A stretch of DNA of 64,000 nucleotides, taken from contig JBBCJB010000032.1 of assembly GCA_037190485.1 (NCBI GenBank), forward strand, positions 7,556-71,555. The letters run 5' to 3'. Position numbers and translations under genes: made by a program. This stretch comes from Parapedobacter sp037190485. Its GTDB lineage: Bacteria; Bacteroidota; Bacteroidia; Sphingobacteriales; Sphingobacteriaceae. Position 1 is the first letter of the stretch, and every line of letters begins with the position of its first letter. This document shows, one piece after another, positions 1-8,531 of the stretch. The notes under the pieces were generated by a model. The model did not search any database and had not been told where the DNA came from. It saw nothing but the letters and a program-made list of their open reading frames with translations.

Positions 1-15
1 TTCATGGAGGGGCAT

Positions 16-1008
16 TCAGAAGTGCTTCTTGTTCTGGCTGATGACGCTTTCTTCCCACACCACATCCTTTTGGCGGGGCTCGCTGCGTATGGGGCAGTTC
101 TCCATGCGGCAGTAATGGCAGCACGAAGGGATGCAAGGGTCGGCGTGGATGAACAGTTCGGTATCGGCATGCAGGTACCGGTTCACCAATCGATCGATGG
201 CCGATACCTCCTCGTGCACCTTGTTCAGGTCATAGTAATTGGGCAGCGTCACGTGGCAATCGATGTGCAGTTCATGTCCGTAACGCTGTACCCGCAGGTT
301 GTGTACGTCTATCCAATCGGCTTTGCGATGCGCCTGTAGGATCGCCGCCACCTCGCGCACCAGCTTCGTATCCGATTCGTCCATCAAACCGCCGATGGAA
401 TTCCGGAGCAACCTGTAGCCGCTCCATAGAATATACAGGCCCAATCCGATTGACATGACGATATCGATCCACGCCAACCCGGTGAAGTACATGACCGATA
501 AACCGACCAAGAGGCCCGCCGTACTGTACGCGTCGGTCTGCAGGTGTTTGCCATCGGCTTGGAGCGTCAGCGAATTGAGCACGCGGCTCTGCCGCACCAT
601 GTACGTACCCAAGCCAAAATTGGCCACGCCGGTAAAGGCAATCAACCCGATTCCTTCCATCAGGTTACCCACCGGTTCGGGAAAGAAGATACTATAAACC
701 GCTTTGCCCAGGATGAGCACCCCGGCAATGAAGATCAATCCCCCCTCCAGGAACACCGAAAAAAACTCCACCTTGCCATGCCCGTAGGGGTGGTTCTGGT
801 CTTTCGGCCGTGCGGCGAGGTGGATGCTGTAAAACGCAAAACCGGAAGCCACCACGTTTACGATACTCTCCATCGCATCCGTTAAGATCGCATTCGAGTT
901 CGTAAGCAGGTATGCCGCGAATTTGACCAACATCAGCAGGATGCCGGTACCTAGCGCAACACGAATGATGTTTTTCTGTTTGCCCAAATCCCAGTAGCGT
1001 TTGCGCAA
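16..1008 (-). CDS. Cation diffusion facilitator (CDF) family metal exporter
   Basis: Predicted inner-membrane divalent-cation/proton antiporter (zinc, iron or similar) that moves metal out of the cytoplasm. The 330-residue length fits the FieF-like branch. About six membrane segments occupy residues 12-205, the family motif HPYGHGKVE sits near 73-81, and metal-site residues are visible as Asp44 and as His155/Asp159 in the second site (ADGKHLQTDA). A soluble cytoplasmic C-terminal domain follows, ending in a Cys-rich tail (CCHYCRMENCP) that may bind metal. The first codon is TTG and overlaps a TAnnTTTG-like box (1006-1013), so the true start may be the TTG at 985-987. The metal cannot be told from sequence. 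Confidence 0.88.
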   Translation of the reverse strand: MRKRYWDLGKQKNIIRVALGTGILLMLVKFAAYLLTNSNAILTDAMESIVNVVASGFAFYSIHLAARPKDQNHPYGHGKVEFFSVFLEGGLIFIAGVLILGKAVYSIFFPEPVGNLMEGIGLIAFTGVANFGLGTYMVRQSRVLNSLTLQADGKHLQTDAYSTAGLLVGLSVMYFTGLAWIDIVMSIGLGLYILWSGYRLLRNSIGGLMDESDTKLVREVAAILQAHRKADWIDVHNLRVQRYGHELHIDCHVTLPNYYDLNKVHEEVSAIDRLVNRYLHADTELFIHADPCIPSCCHYCRMENCPIRSEPRQKDVVWEESVISQNKKHF

Positions 1009-1042
1009 AGATAGCGATCTCGGCTGTCACTCGTAGCCTCCT

Positions 1043-1690
1043 TTATTTTTTACGGCTTATTGCCAAGCCAGCGCCACTGGTTGAGTCGATGGCCGTTTCA
1101 TACCCCGGATAGCCGCTCGCAAACTCGACATATTCGCGGATGCCGCTGATTGATTGCAGCACGTTGTGGGCAGTGAACATCCCGCCTTGTTTCAGTTTGG
1201 AATCGACATCCTTGAAATACTGGATGTACCAATCCTTGTCCGCGTCGGAAAACACGAAGTCGAGCGGCCCATCCACCTCCGGTACCAGGGAATGCGCGTT
1301 GCCCAAACGGAAATCCACGAATTCGGATAATCCGGCCGCTTCCACATTGGCTTTCGCCTGCCGCTGCCTGCCCTCGTCGAGTTCTATGGTGATCAACCGA
1401 CCTCCAGTTTTGCTCAGCGCCCACGCCAGCCAAACGGTCGAGTGCCCCGTCGACGTGCCGATTTCCAGTGCAGCGGTGTAACCGTTGGCCAAAATCAGGT
1501 CGTGCAGTAGCTGGCCGTCTTCATAGGGTACATTCAGGTCCCTCCATTCCTGCTTGTTTTTCTGTAGGAAGTCTGCCACTTTCGCATTCAGTTCTTGTTG
1601 ATGTTGCGGGCCTTGCGCCACACATCCGGAAATTACTCCAATGCAGCAAACCGCCAAACACAGTGCTTTTAACGCGTAATGCATATCCAT
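1043..1690 (-). CDS. Class I SAM-dependent O-methyltransferase with lipoprotein signal
   Basis: Resembles the caffeoyl-CoA/catechol O-methyltransferase family (methyltransferase family 3). The SAM-binding loop is IGTSTGHSTVWLA and the metal/acidic motif is SDADKDWY. I chose the ATG at 1688-1690 because the N-terminus then reads as a signal peptide with lipobox VISGC (Cys23), giving about 215 residues; an earlier start would bury this signal. The odd point is the lipidation signal: SAM-dependent methyltransferases are cytoplasmic because SAM is. Either the protein is really exported, or the hydrophobic stretch is a plain membrane anchor. The catalytic family call is firm; location is inference. 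It stands alone, convergent with nothing and divergent from the aminotransferase. Confidence 0.78.
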   Translation of the reverse strand: MDMHYALKALCLAVCCIGVISGCVAQGPQHQQELNAKVADFLQKNKQEWRDLNVPYEDGQLLHDLILANGYTAALEIGTSTGHSTVWLAWALSKTGGRLITIELDEGRQRQAKANVEAAGLSEFVDFRLGNAHSLVPEVDGPLDFVFSDADKDWYIQYFKDVDSKLKQGGMFTAHNVLQSISGIREYVEFASGYPGYETAIDSTSGAGLAISRKK

Positions 1691-1824
1691 GGCATCAATA
1701 GCTTTTTTCCAATCAACAGTTGCTTGGCCGGATTGTTTTTCGTGCATCCATTTCTACAGATTACGGTTTCGACAGCCCCCTTTCGGGCCTCCAGGATTCG
1801 CGAATGTATGTTCGGCAACCAAAA

Positions 1825-1856
1825 ATTGCAGAATGTTCCAAATTTCCCTAAGTTTG
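1825..1856 (+). promoter_or_regulatory. Bacteroidetes-type promoter of the aminotransferase gene
   Basis: An ATTG element (1825-1828), a 20-bp spacer and TAAGTTTG (1849-1856) match the Bacteroidetes -33/-7 consensus. The start codon at 1863 lies only 6 nt after the box, so the mRNA probably begins at or next to the ATG. This supports the chosen start. Confidence 0.6.
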
Positions 1857-1862
1857 CGCTCC

Positions 1863-3068
1863 ATGAGCACAGCATCAATTCTTTCCGACAGGATCAACAG
1901 CCTGTCCGAATCGGCAACCCTGAAAATGACGAAATTGGGCCGCGACCTGGCGTCCAAAGGCATCAACGTGATCAGCCTCAGCGTGGGCGAGCCGGACTTC
2001 AACACGCCTGACCACGTAAAGCAGGCGGCCAAACAGGCACTGGATGACAATTTCACGCGTTATTCGCCGGTACCGGGGTATCCCGAATTGCGCAAGGCCA
2101 TCGTGAACAAATTAAAGAACGAAAACGGACTGGACTACGATGTTTCACAGATCGTGGTATCCACCGGTGCCAAGCAATCGCTCTCCAACGCGATCCTGAC
2201 GGTGATCAATCCCGGCGACGAGGTGATCATCCCCACCCCCTATTGGGTTTCCTATTCCGAGATGGTGACGCTGGCCGAGGGCAAATCCGTATTCATCAAT
2301 GCAACCATCGAGAGCGATTTCAAGATTACGCCCCAAGAATTGGAAGCGGCCATCACGCCGAAGACGAAGCTGTTCATGTTCTCCTCGCCATGCAATCCCA
2401 CGGGCAGCCTCTACTCCAGGGCAGAACTTGAAGGACTGGTGAAGGTATTCGAGAAGCACCCCCAGATCTACATCATTTCTGATGAAATCTACGAGCATAT
2501 CAACTTCGCTGGAAAACATGAATCCATCGCGCAATTCGACAGCATCAAGGATCGCGTAATCCTGATCAACGGGTTCTCCAAAGCGTTCGCGATGACGGGA
2601 TGGCGTCTGGGTTACCTCGCAGCAAGCAAGGAAATCGCGGCCGCCAATGATAAACTACAGGGACAGACCACGTCGGGCACGTGCTCCATCGCACAACGCG
2701 CGGGCATCGTTGCACTCGAACAGGGATTGGACTCGGTCAACGAGATGAAAGATGCTTTCCTGCGTCGGCGGGGGTTGGTCTATGACCTCTTAAAGGCTAT
2801 CCCGGGCGTGAAGACAAACCTGCCTCAAGGCGCCTTCTATTTTTTCCCGGACATCAGTTCATTCTTTGGCAAGAAAGATGGCCAAGGCAATGTCATCAAG
2901 GATTCGGCAGACTTGGCACTATACCTGTTGAACGAAGCGCATGTGGCAACGGTGGGCGGCGACTCATTCGGAAACAACGATTACATCCGCTTGTCTTACG
3001 CGGCATCCGATGAGAACCTCACGGAGGCCTTGCGACGAATCAAGGAAGCATTGGGTAGACTGGTATAA
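1863..3068 (+). CDS. Aspartate aminotransferase-like PLP enzyme (class I)
   Basis: 401-residue fold-type I aminotransferase, likely aspartate or aspartate/prephenate aminotransferase, moving the amino group between aspartate and 2-oxoglutarate or prephenate in the cytoplasm. Visible signatures: N-terminal VGEPDFNTP, SPCNPTG (Asn178), ISDEIY (Asp207, pairs with the PLP ring nitrogen), and the Schiff-base lysine in GFSKAFAMTGWRLGY (Lys240). A longer open frame extends upstream to 1689, but homology begins at MSTAS, and a promoter box ends 6 nt before this ATG. The exact substrate cannot be assigned; a second aminotransferase, next to prephenate dehydrogenase, is at 57457. Confidence 0.93.
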   Translation: MSTASILSDRINSLSESATLKMTKLGRDLASKGINVISLSVGEPDFNTPDHVKQAAKQALDDNFTRYSPVPGYPELRKAIVNKLKNENGLDYDVSQIVVSTGAKQSLSNAILTVINPGDEVIIPTPYWVSYSEMVTLAEGKSVFINATIESDFKITPQELEAAITPKTKLFMFSSPCNPTGSLYSRAELEGLVKVFEKHPQIYIISDEIYEHINFAGKHESIAQFDSIKDRVILINGFSKAFAMTGWRLGYLAASKEIAAANDKLQGQTTSGTCSIAQRAGIVALEQGLDSVNEMKDAFLRRRGLVYDLLKAIPGVKTNLPQGAFYFFPDISSFFGKKDGQGNVIKDSADLALYLLNEAHVATVGGDSFGNNDYIRLSYAASDENLTEALRRIKEALGRLV

Positions 3069-3084
3069 AGGGGCAAATAGATTC

Positions 3085-4332
3085 CTACTTGGATCTTATC
3101 GCTTCGACCGGATCCAGCCGCGCGGCCATAATCGCGGGTATTATTCCTGCCAACAGCCCGATGGCGGTTGTGATGCCAAGCGTCATCAATACGCGACCTG
3201 CGCCAATAATGATGGCAGTACCCGTAGCGGACTTGATCAAAAAGGCTATAGCGAAAAGAATGGCTAGTCCAATAATACCGCCCAAAATGCAAAGGACAAT
3301 GGATTCGAAAAGGAACTGAGACAAAATAACATAATTCTTGGCTCCCAATGACTTTTGTATGCCAATGATATTCGTTCGTTCCCTGACAGAGACGAACATG
3401 ATATTGGCCACACTGAAACCACCTACCAGGATCGAAAAACCTCCGATAATGGTAGAGGCCCAAGCAATCATACCGAACATCACGTCCAGCTGGGCAGTAA
3501 TGATGGTCGTCTTGTTCAATGAGAAATCGTCTTCCTGAAGTGGGCTGAGTCGCCTGATGGAACGCATGACGCCCCGCAATTCACTTTCAGTCTCTTCAAA
3601 CGCTATGTTGGGCTTCGCCGAAACGAGGATGTACGAATCCGCCCGGCGGATATTGATGACATTACGCCCGAAATTGAGCGGAATCAGGATAATCCCGTCC
3701 ATGGAGACATCGAAAATCATCCCTTCACCCTCTTTTTTGAACACGCCAATGACGTTGATCTTTCGACCGAGGACCTTAATCGATTTCCCTATCGGATCGG
3801 TATTCGGGAAAAGTCCCTCCGCGATGGTTGCCCCAATAACAGCCACGTTGCTGCCCCGATTGGACTCGGACTCGGTAAAGTACCGTCCATCCACGATTTC
3901 GAGCTTACGGATATCGTACAAATCATGCGAAGCGGCCGACACCGTAACACCTGAAACGTTGTTATTGCCATACTGTGCAGTACGGTTACCGATATCGATG
4001 TTGAATGTTACGTGTTCCGCGGTGGTGAGCCTCCCCTGTAATGCCCGGTAATCACGGATATCCGGTTCTGGCCGGTTGACGTATTTCCACCAAGGGAAGT
4101 CCGGACCGCCATCCCAAGGCCATTTCTGGACATAGATGGTCTTGCTGCCCAGCTTCTCGACGCTGCTCTCCAAATTGGCCCGCAGGGTGTCAACGGCCGA
4201 AAAAACACCGATGATGATGAGGATGCCGATCGTGACACCGAGCAACGAAAGCAATGTCCGGGTACGGTTCTCGCGGAGAGCCGAAAACGCGAATCCAAAA
4301 CTCTCACCGATTAACTTCAGGAACAACAGCAT
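3085..4332 (-). CDS. MacB/FtsX-type ABC transporter permease
   Basis: 415-residue permease with an N-terminal membrane segment (about residues 28-48), a large extracytoplasmic MacB_PCD-type domain (about 50-270), and three C-terminal FtsX segments (about 285-410) ending in the family tail LDPVEAIRSK. Such proteins act as mechanotransmission permeases of tripartite exporters or lipoprotein-release systems, and need an ABC ATPase. No ATPase or membrane-fusion partner lies beside it here, so the partner must be encoded elsewhere. The stop lies 16 nt from the convergent aminotransferase stop. Substrate unknown. Confidence 0.88.
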   Translation of the reverse strand: MLLFLKLIGESFGFAFSALRENRTRTLLSLLGVTIGILIIIGVFSAVDTLRANLESSVEKLGSKTIYVQKWPWDGGPDFPWWKYVNRPEPDIRDYRALQGRLTTAEHVTFNIDIGNRTAQYGNNNVSGVTVSAASHDLYDIRKLEIVDGRYFTESESNRGSNVAVIGATIAEGLFPNTDPIGKSIKVLGRKINVIGVFKKEGEGMIFDVSMDGIILIPLNFGRNVINIRRADSYILVSAKPNIAFEETESELRGVMRSIRRLSPLQEDDFSLNKTTIITAQLDVMFGMIAWASTIIGGFSILVGGFSVANIMFVSVRERTNIIGIQKSLGAKNYVILSQFLFESIVLCILGGIIGLAILFAIAFLIKSATGTAIIIGAGRVLMTLGITTAIGLLAGIIPAIMAARLDPVEAIRSK

Positions 4333-4376
4333 ATGGCATTAAGACGGATACATCTAGCATTTGTTACAATTTTGTT

Positions 4377-4384
4377 TAACTTTG
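4377..4384 (+). promoter_or_regulatory. -7 promoter box of queA-ispD
   Basis: TAACTTTG matches TAnnTTTG and lies 19 nt before the queA ATG. No good -33 TTTG at the usual spacing was found. Confidence 0.4.
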
Positions 4385-4403
4385 CACCCTAAAAATATCG
4401 GTA

Positions 4404-5453
4404 ATGAAGCTATCACAATTTAAGTTCAATTTACCTGACTCCCTGATTGCAAGCGAACCCACCGAAGCCCGTGACGAATCCCGTCTGATGGTGCTGGATC
4501 GTAAAACGGGGAAGGTAGAACACAAAATATTCAAGGACATCCTCGACTATTTCGACGACAAGGATGTGATGATCCTCAATAATACCAAGGTTTTCCCAGC
4601 CCGCATGTACGGCAACAAGGAAAAAACCGGGGCAACCATCGAGGTTTTCCTGCTGCGTGAATTGAACAAAGAACTGCGGTTATGGGACGTACTGGTGGAT
4701 CCCGCACGGAAAATACGTGTAGGCAACAAGCTGTATTTCGGCGATGACGATTTGCTGGTGGCCGAAGTGGTGGACAACACCACTTCCCGTGGTCGCACCA
4801 TCCGCTTCCTATTTGACGGCACGGACGAGGAGTTTCGCCGAAACATCGAAATCCTGGGCGAGACCCCGCTACCCAAGTACATCAAACGCAAAGCTACTCC
4901 GGAAGATAAATTCCGATACCAGACGATATTCGCGAAACACGAAGGCGCTGTCGCCGCCCCCACGGCCGGGCTGCACTTCAGCCGCGAACTGATGAAGCGG
5001 TTGGAACTGAAGGGTGTCGATTTCGCGGAGATTACCTTACACGTTGGGTTAGGGACGTTCCGCACCGTGGAGGTGGAAGACCTGACCAAACATAAGATGG
5101 ATTCGGAGCAATTCGTCATCCCCGAGGAATCAGCCAAACTGGTGAATAGGGCAATCGATGCCAAGAAACGGGTTTGTGCCGTGGGTACCACGTCCATGCG
5201 GGCCATCGAATCCGCTGTGTCTGCCGACAAACACTTGAAGCCGGCAAACGAATGGACGAGCAAATTCATCTATCCGCCGTACGACTTCAGCATCGCCAAT
5301 ACGATGGTTACCAATTTCCATACGCCCGAATCGACGCTTTTGGTCATGATCGCCGCTTTTGGGGGTTACGAAAACGTGATGAATGCGTATGATATCGCCG
5401 TCAAGGAAAAATACCGCTTCTATAGCTATGGCGACGCCATGCTGATCGTCTAA
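4404..5453 (+). CDS. queA: S-adenosylmethionine:tRNA ribosyltransferase-isomerase QueA
   Basis: Transfers and isomerises the ribosyl part of SAM onto preQ1-modified tRNA to make epoxyqueuosine at wobble position 34. The full-length 349-residue protein shows family signatures: N-terminal FNLPDSLIASEPTEARDESRL (the first part), MILNNTKVFPAR, GAVAAPTAGLHFS, and ITLHVGLGTFRTVEVED. The stop overlaps the ATG of ispD by one base (TAATG at 5451-5455), so the two genes are probably translationally coupled although their pathways are unrelated. A -7 box lies 19 nt upstream. Confidence 0.97.
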   Translation: MKLSQFKFNLPDSLIASEPTEARDESRLMVLDRKTGKVEHKIFKDILDYFDDKDVMILNNTKVFPARMYGNKEKTGATIEVFLLRELNKELRLWDVLVDPARKIRVGNKLYFGDDDLLVAEVVDNTTSRGRTIRFLFDGTDEEFRRNIEILGETPLPKYIKRKATPEDKFRYQTIFAKHEGAVAAPTAGLHFSRELMKRLELKGVDFAEITLHVGLGTFRTVEVEDLTKHKMDSEQFVIPEESAKLVNRAIDAKKRVCAVGTTSMRAIESAVSADKHLKPANEWTSKFIYPPYDFSIANTMVTNFHTPESTLLVMIAAFGGYENVMNAYDIAVKEKYRFYSYGDAMLIV

Positions 5454-6148
5454 TGAACCACGTGATTGTCGTGGCCGGCGGTACGGGCACCCGTATGGGC
5501 GCCGAGACCCCCAAGCAGTTCCTGCTGCTGGCTGGTCTGCCGGTGATGATGCATGCCATCCGGGCCTTCCAAAAGAGCGAAACATCGCCAGCGATTACCG
5601 TGGTGATTCATCGGGCCTTGCAAGATCGATGGCAGGAATTGTGTACCGAATGCGGTTTCGAGGTGCCGCACAGCCTCGTATTGGGCGGGAAAAATCGGTT
5701 CGAGAGCGTGAAAAATGGATTGGAAGCCATCAAAGCGACGGGCGCGGATTTATCGAAATGCCTCATCGCCGTCCACGATGCAGCCCGGCCATTGATCAGG
5801 CCTGCCTTAATCGATCGCACCTATCGGCAAGCCGCAACCACAGGCGCCGCGGCACTCGCCTTGCAAAGCAGCGATTCGGTTCGCATCATGAGCAGCAATG
5901 GACTGAAGAATAATGGTCATCCGCGCGAATCGATCTACCTCATGCAGACACCCCAAACCTTTCGTGGATCGATACTCGCCGACGCGTACGAGCAGGCGGA
6001 CGAAGGTGCCTTCACGGACGATGCTTCCGTTGTCGAAAAAAAAGGGCATCCCATCACACTCGTTGATGGCGATGCCCTTAACATCAAAATTACGTTTGCC
6101 AAGGACCTACCGATAGCGGAAGTCCTCCTGGATGCACAGCAAGCCTAG
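5453..6148 (+). CDS. ispD: 2-C-methyl-D-erythritol 4-phosphate cytidylyltransferase IspD
   Basis: Third step of the non-mevalonate (MEP) isoprenoid pathway: forms CDP-methylerythritol from CTP and MEP. The 231-residue length is normal. The N-terminal nucleotide-binding loop is VAGGTGTRMGAETPKQF, with the catalytic Arg and Lys in place, and the substrate loop is VHDAARPL. The start overlaps the queA stop by one base. The 3' end overlaps the 3' end of a convergent small gene by four bases (CTAG, 6145-6148), so both stop codons share sequence. Confidence 0.96.
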   Translation: MNHVIVVAGGTGTRMGAETPKQFLLLAGLPVMMHAIRAFQKSETSPAITVVIHRALQDRWQELCTECGFEVPHSLVLGGKNRFESVKNGLEAIKATGADLSKCLIAVHDAARPLIRPALIDRTYRQAATTGAAALALQSSDSVRIMSSNGLKNNGHPRESIYLMQTPQTFRGSILADAYEQADEGAFTDDASVVEKKGHPITLVDGDALNIKITFAKDLPIAEVLLDAQQA

Positions 6149-6297
6149 GCCGCGCTCCTGATGACGCGCAGCAAAATCGCGATGATCGCGATGACCAGCA
6201 GGATGTGGATGATGCCTCCGGTGTAATAACCTCCGAAGTAGCTGATCGCCCAAGCGATAACCAGGATTACAGCGATGATATAAAGCAGATTTCCCAT
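6145..6297 (-). CDS. Small two-segment membrane protein, lmo0937 family
   Basis: A 50-residue protein: MGNLLYIIAVILVIAWAISY starts it, then a Gly/Tyr-rich turn (FGGYYTGGIIH), a second hydrophobic segment, and a short basic tail. This layout is that of the lmo0937-type (DUF5670) small membrane proteins common in Bacteroidota and Firmicutes, often stress-linked, molecular role unknown. ATG at 6295-6297, stop at 6145-6147; the stop overlaps the ispD stop tail-to-tail. It lies alone on the minus strand with AT-rich sequence upstream. Confidence 0.82.
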   Translation of the reverse strand: MGNLLYIIAVILVIAWAISYFGGYYTGGIIHILLVIAIIAILLRVIRSAA

Positions 6298-6401
6298 AAC
6301 ATTGTGGTTAATGATTAATGAATACGTTTTAAATGATCAACGATTTCAATAGTCAACAGTGGGAATTGAAAAAAGTTTGCACCACCAAAAAAAATGTTTC
6401 A

Positions 6402-7166
6402 TCAATCGATTTCCAACACCAACCCATCGTAGGCCAGGAAAATCCCAGGCGGGAGTTCGCGTTGCACCTCCGCATGCAAGCCCAACCGATGGCTGATGTG
6501 GGTAAAATAGGTTTGCCTGGCACCGACCCGCTGCGCGAAGGCCACGGCTTCTTCCAGCGTGAAATGCGAAATGTGCGAATCGCGCTGCAGCGCGTTGACG
6601 ACCAATGTCTCCGTTCCCATGATCTTTTCAATCTCGGCGTCGCGTACCGTCTTGGCATCGGTAATGTACGTGAAACTGCCGATCCGATATCCCAATACGG
6701 GCATCATGTAATGCATCACCTCGATGGGTACGACTTCGGCGTCCAGCAACGGGAAAGGGACTGTGGTAATCTCATGCAGCTTCAATTCGGGTACACCCGG
6801 GTATTTCTTGGCCGAGAATGCATAATAGAATTCGCGCCTCAACGCTTCATGCACGTCGGCGGTACCATAGATATCGATGGCACCGCCCTGCTGGCGATTG
6901 AACGCGCGTACATCGTCCAAGCCAGCCACATGGTCTTTGTGCGAGTGCGTAAACAGGATGGCATCCAATCGGGTCACGTGCGCACGTAACATCTGATATC
7001 GGAAATCGGGCCCCGTATCGATCACGATGTTCCGATCATGTATCCCGACCATCACCGACGACCGTAAGCGTTTATCCTTGGCGTCCACGGAAGTGCACAC
7101 CGCGCAATCGCACGCAATCACCGGTATGCCCTGGGATGTGCCTGTTCCTAAAAATGTTACGGTCAA
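6402..7166 (-). CDS. Metallo-beta-lactamase-fold hydrolase, PhnP-like
   Basis: 254-residue MBL-fold enzyme. The metal motif HSHKDH (His74, His76, Asp78, His79) and later His residues (VMHYMMP, ISHR) give a dinuclear site. An N-terminal Cys group, ACDCAVC (Cys19, 21, 24), matches the structural zinc site of PhnP-type cyclic phosphodiesterases. This subfamily hydrolyses cyclic phosphates or acts on RNA-like phosphodiesters; no phn genes are near, so the substrate is unknown. The start appears to be a TTG that overlaps the stop of the upstream gene (TTGA), suggesting coupling. Confidence 0.88.
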   Translation of the reverse strand: MTVTFLGTGTSQGIPVIACDCAVCTSVDAKDKRLRSSVMVGIHDRNIVIDTGPDFRYQMLRAHVTRLDAILFTHSHKDHVAGLDDVRAFNRQQGGAIDIYGTADVHEALRREFYYAFSAKKYPGVPELKLHEITTVPFPLLDAEVVPIEVMHYMMPVLGYRIGSFTYITDAKTVRDAEIEKIMGTETLVVNALQRDSHISHFTLEEAVAFAQRVGARQTYFTHISHRLGLHAEVQRELPPGIFLAYDGLVLEID

Positions 7167-7435
7167 ATCGTTAGCTTGGTTTGTTTGATACTTCTCAAAA
7201 ACTGTCGCTGTTTTTCATCCAGCGCTCCCTCATCGGTGGACATTTCGCGCAAAAGTGCCAACAATGCACCAATTTTGGCTTCCAGATTGGAAAACCGGTT
7301 AACGACTACGATCTTGCTGGCCTGGAGCACACAGGCGCCCGTCTTGAAATTCCCTTTCTCGTAGCGTACCCGGAAGCCCAGCTCTTTCAACAGGGTTTCC
7401 AGTTTATCCAGGGTATGTTGGGTATGGGGCAGCAA
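7163..7435 (-). CDS. Small conserved protein of unknown function, upstream of MBL hydrolase
   Basis: 90-residue mixed alpha/beta soluble protein with no recognised domain. It begins with a helix (TLDKLETLLKELGF), has a strand region with GACVLQASKIVVVNRF, and ends in a charged helix. TTG is the only plausible start near the beginning; a stop lies three codons upstream. The 4-bp overlap with the MBL gene argues that it is a real coding partner and not a chance frame. Function not known. Confidence 0.7.
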   Translation of the reverse strand: MLPHTQHTLDKLETLLKELGFRVRYEKGNFKTGACVLQASKIVVVNRFSNLEAKIGALLALLREMSTDEGALDEKQRQFLRSIKQTKLTI

Positions 7436-7503
7436 CTGCGTTTAATTTTGATTGGCCAAAATACGATTCATCCGATGAAATCACAAACCTGTTTTATCCA
7501 CAG

Positions 7504-8505
7504 CTACCGGATAACACGCTTCCAGAAATCCTGTATGAATCCCAACCCGTATGCAATCAGCTGGATAAAGGACGCCACGACAGCCAAGACCGCGACCAGG
7601 AAGCTGCGCGTGGTGTACAAGGCATGCGAAAGGAGCAGCAGTGCATATCCGAGAAGCGAGAAGTTTGCTATCCGGGCCAGCTGTTGCGGTAATGCACCCG
7701 AGATCCAGCCCGCCCCTACCGAGTTGAACGTCAGCCACAGGCACAGGAAACAAACGAATGCCGCCGGGAAAAAATGCACGAGCTTCAATTCATTCGGGAA
7801 ATGCTTATAGATATTGATGCGTGCCCGGCCGAAAAAATGCAATTGGCGGTAGAACTGCAGGAAATCGGTTCGACGTTTGTGATAAACCACCGCATCCGGA
7901 ATCAACCCAATCCTGAAACCGGCTTCCTGGATGCGGATGCTATATTCGATGTCCTCGCCCAGACGCGTAAGCTTGAATCCGCCTACTCGCTGCCAAACCT
8001 GGCGCGACACCCCCATATTGAAGCTGCGTGGATGAAACGTGCCGATATGTTTCCGATTGCCCCGAATCCCTCCGGTAGTAAAGGGTGAGGTCATGGAATA
8101 GCTGATGGCTTTCTGTACCGGCGTGAACGATGCATGGGCGGCATCCGGCCCACCGTATGCATCCAGCGGATCCTGGTGCAAAAATGCGGAAACGTTGGTC
8201 AGGTAGTCGGCCGGGATGAGGCAGTCGGAATCGAAAATGACGAAATAGTCTCCCTTGGCACGTTCGAACCCGAAATTGCGGGCGAAGCCTTGCCCCCCAT
8301 TCGGCTTTACATGGTAATGGACATCCAGTCTATCCCGATAGCGTTCAACAATCGCACGTGCATCCCGCGTGGAGCCATCCTCGATTACCAGCACTTCAAA
8401 CAACGGGTAGCGCTGGTGCGTGAGGGATTCCAGCAACTCGTCGATTTCCTGCGGACGGTTGTACAGCGGGATAATGATCGAAAAAAAAAATGCTTGCTGC
8501 TTCAC
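7504..8505 (-). CDS. Membrane-linked family 2 glycosyltransferase
   Basis: 333 residues. The N-terminal GT-A domain has SIIIPLYNRPQEIDELL, the nucleotide-sugar motif VIEDGST, and the metal-binding VIFDSDC (DxD-like). A GLGEDIEYS-type acceptor motif appears as TRLGEDIEYSIR. About three hydrophobic segments follow at 245-330. It likely adds a sugar to a lipid or envelope polysaccharide at the inner membrane. It begins with GTG 26 nt downstream of the stop of the next glycosyltransferase, so it is probably the last gene of the operon starting at 12058. Confidence 0.88.
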   Translation of the reverse strand: MKQQAFFFSIIIPLYNRPQEIDELLESLTHQRYPLFEVLVIEDGSTRDARAIVERYRDRLDVHYHVKPNGGQGFARNFGFERAKGDYFVIFDSDCLIPADYLTNVSAFLHQDPLDAYGGPDAAHASFTPVQKAISYSMTSPFTTGGIRGNRKHIGTFHPRSFNMGVSRQVWQRVGGFKLTRLGEDIEYSIRIQEAGFRIGLIPDAVVYHKRRTDFLQFYRQLHFFGRARINIYKHFPNELKLVHFFPAAFVCFLCLWLTFNSVGAGWISGALPQQLARIANFSLLGYALLLLSHALYTTRSFLVAVLAVVASFIQLIAYGLGFIQDFWKRVIR

Positions 8506-8531
8506 CTATCCAGCATTTGGTAGCTCGTATC

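Noticed and set aside
1689..1862. N-terminal extension of the aminotransferase
   Set aside because: It overlaps the divergent methyltransferase start and precedes the promoter; family homology begins at 1863.
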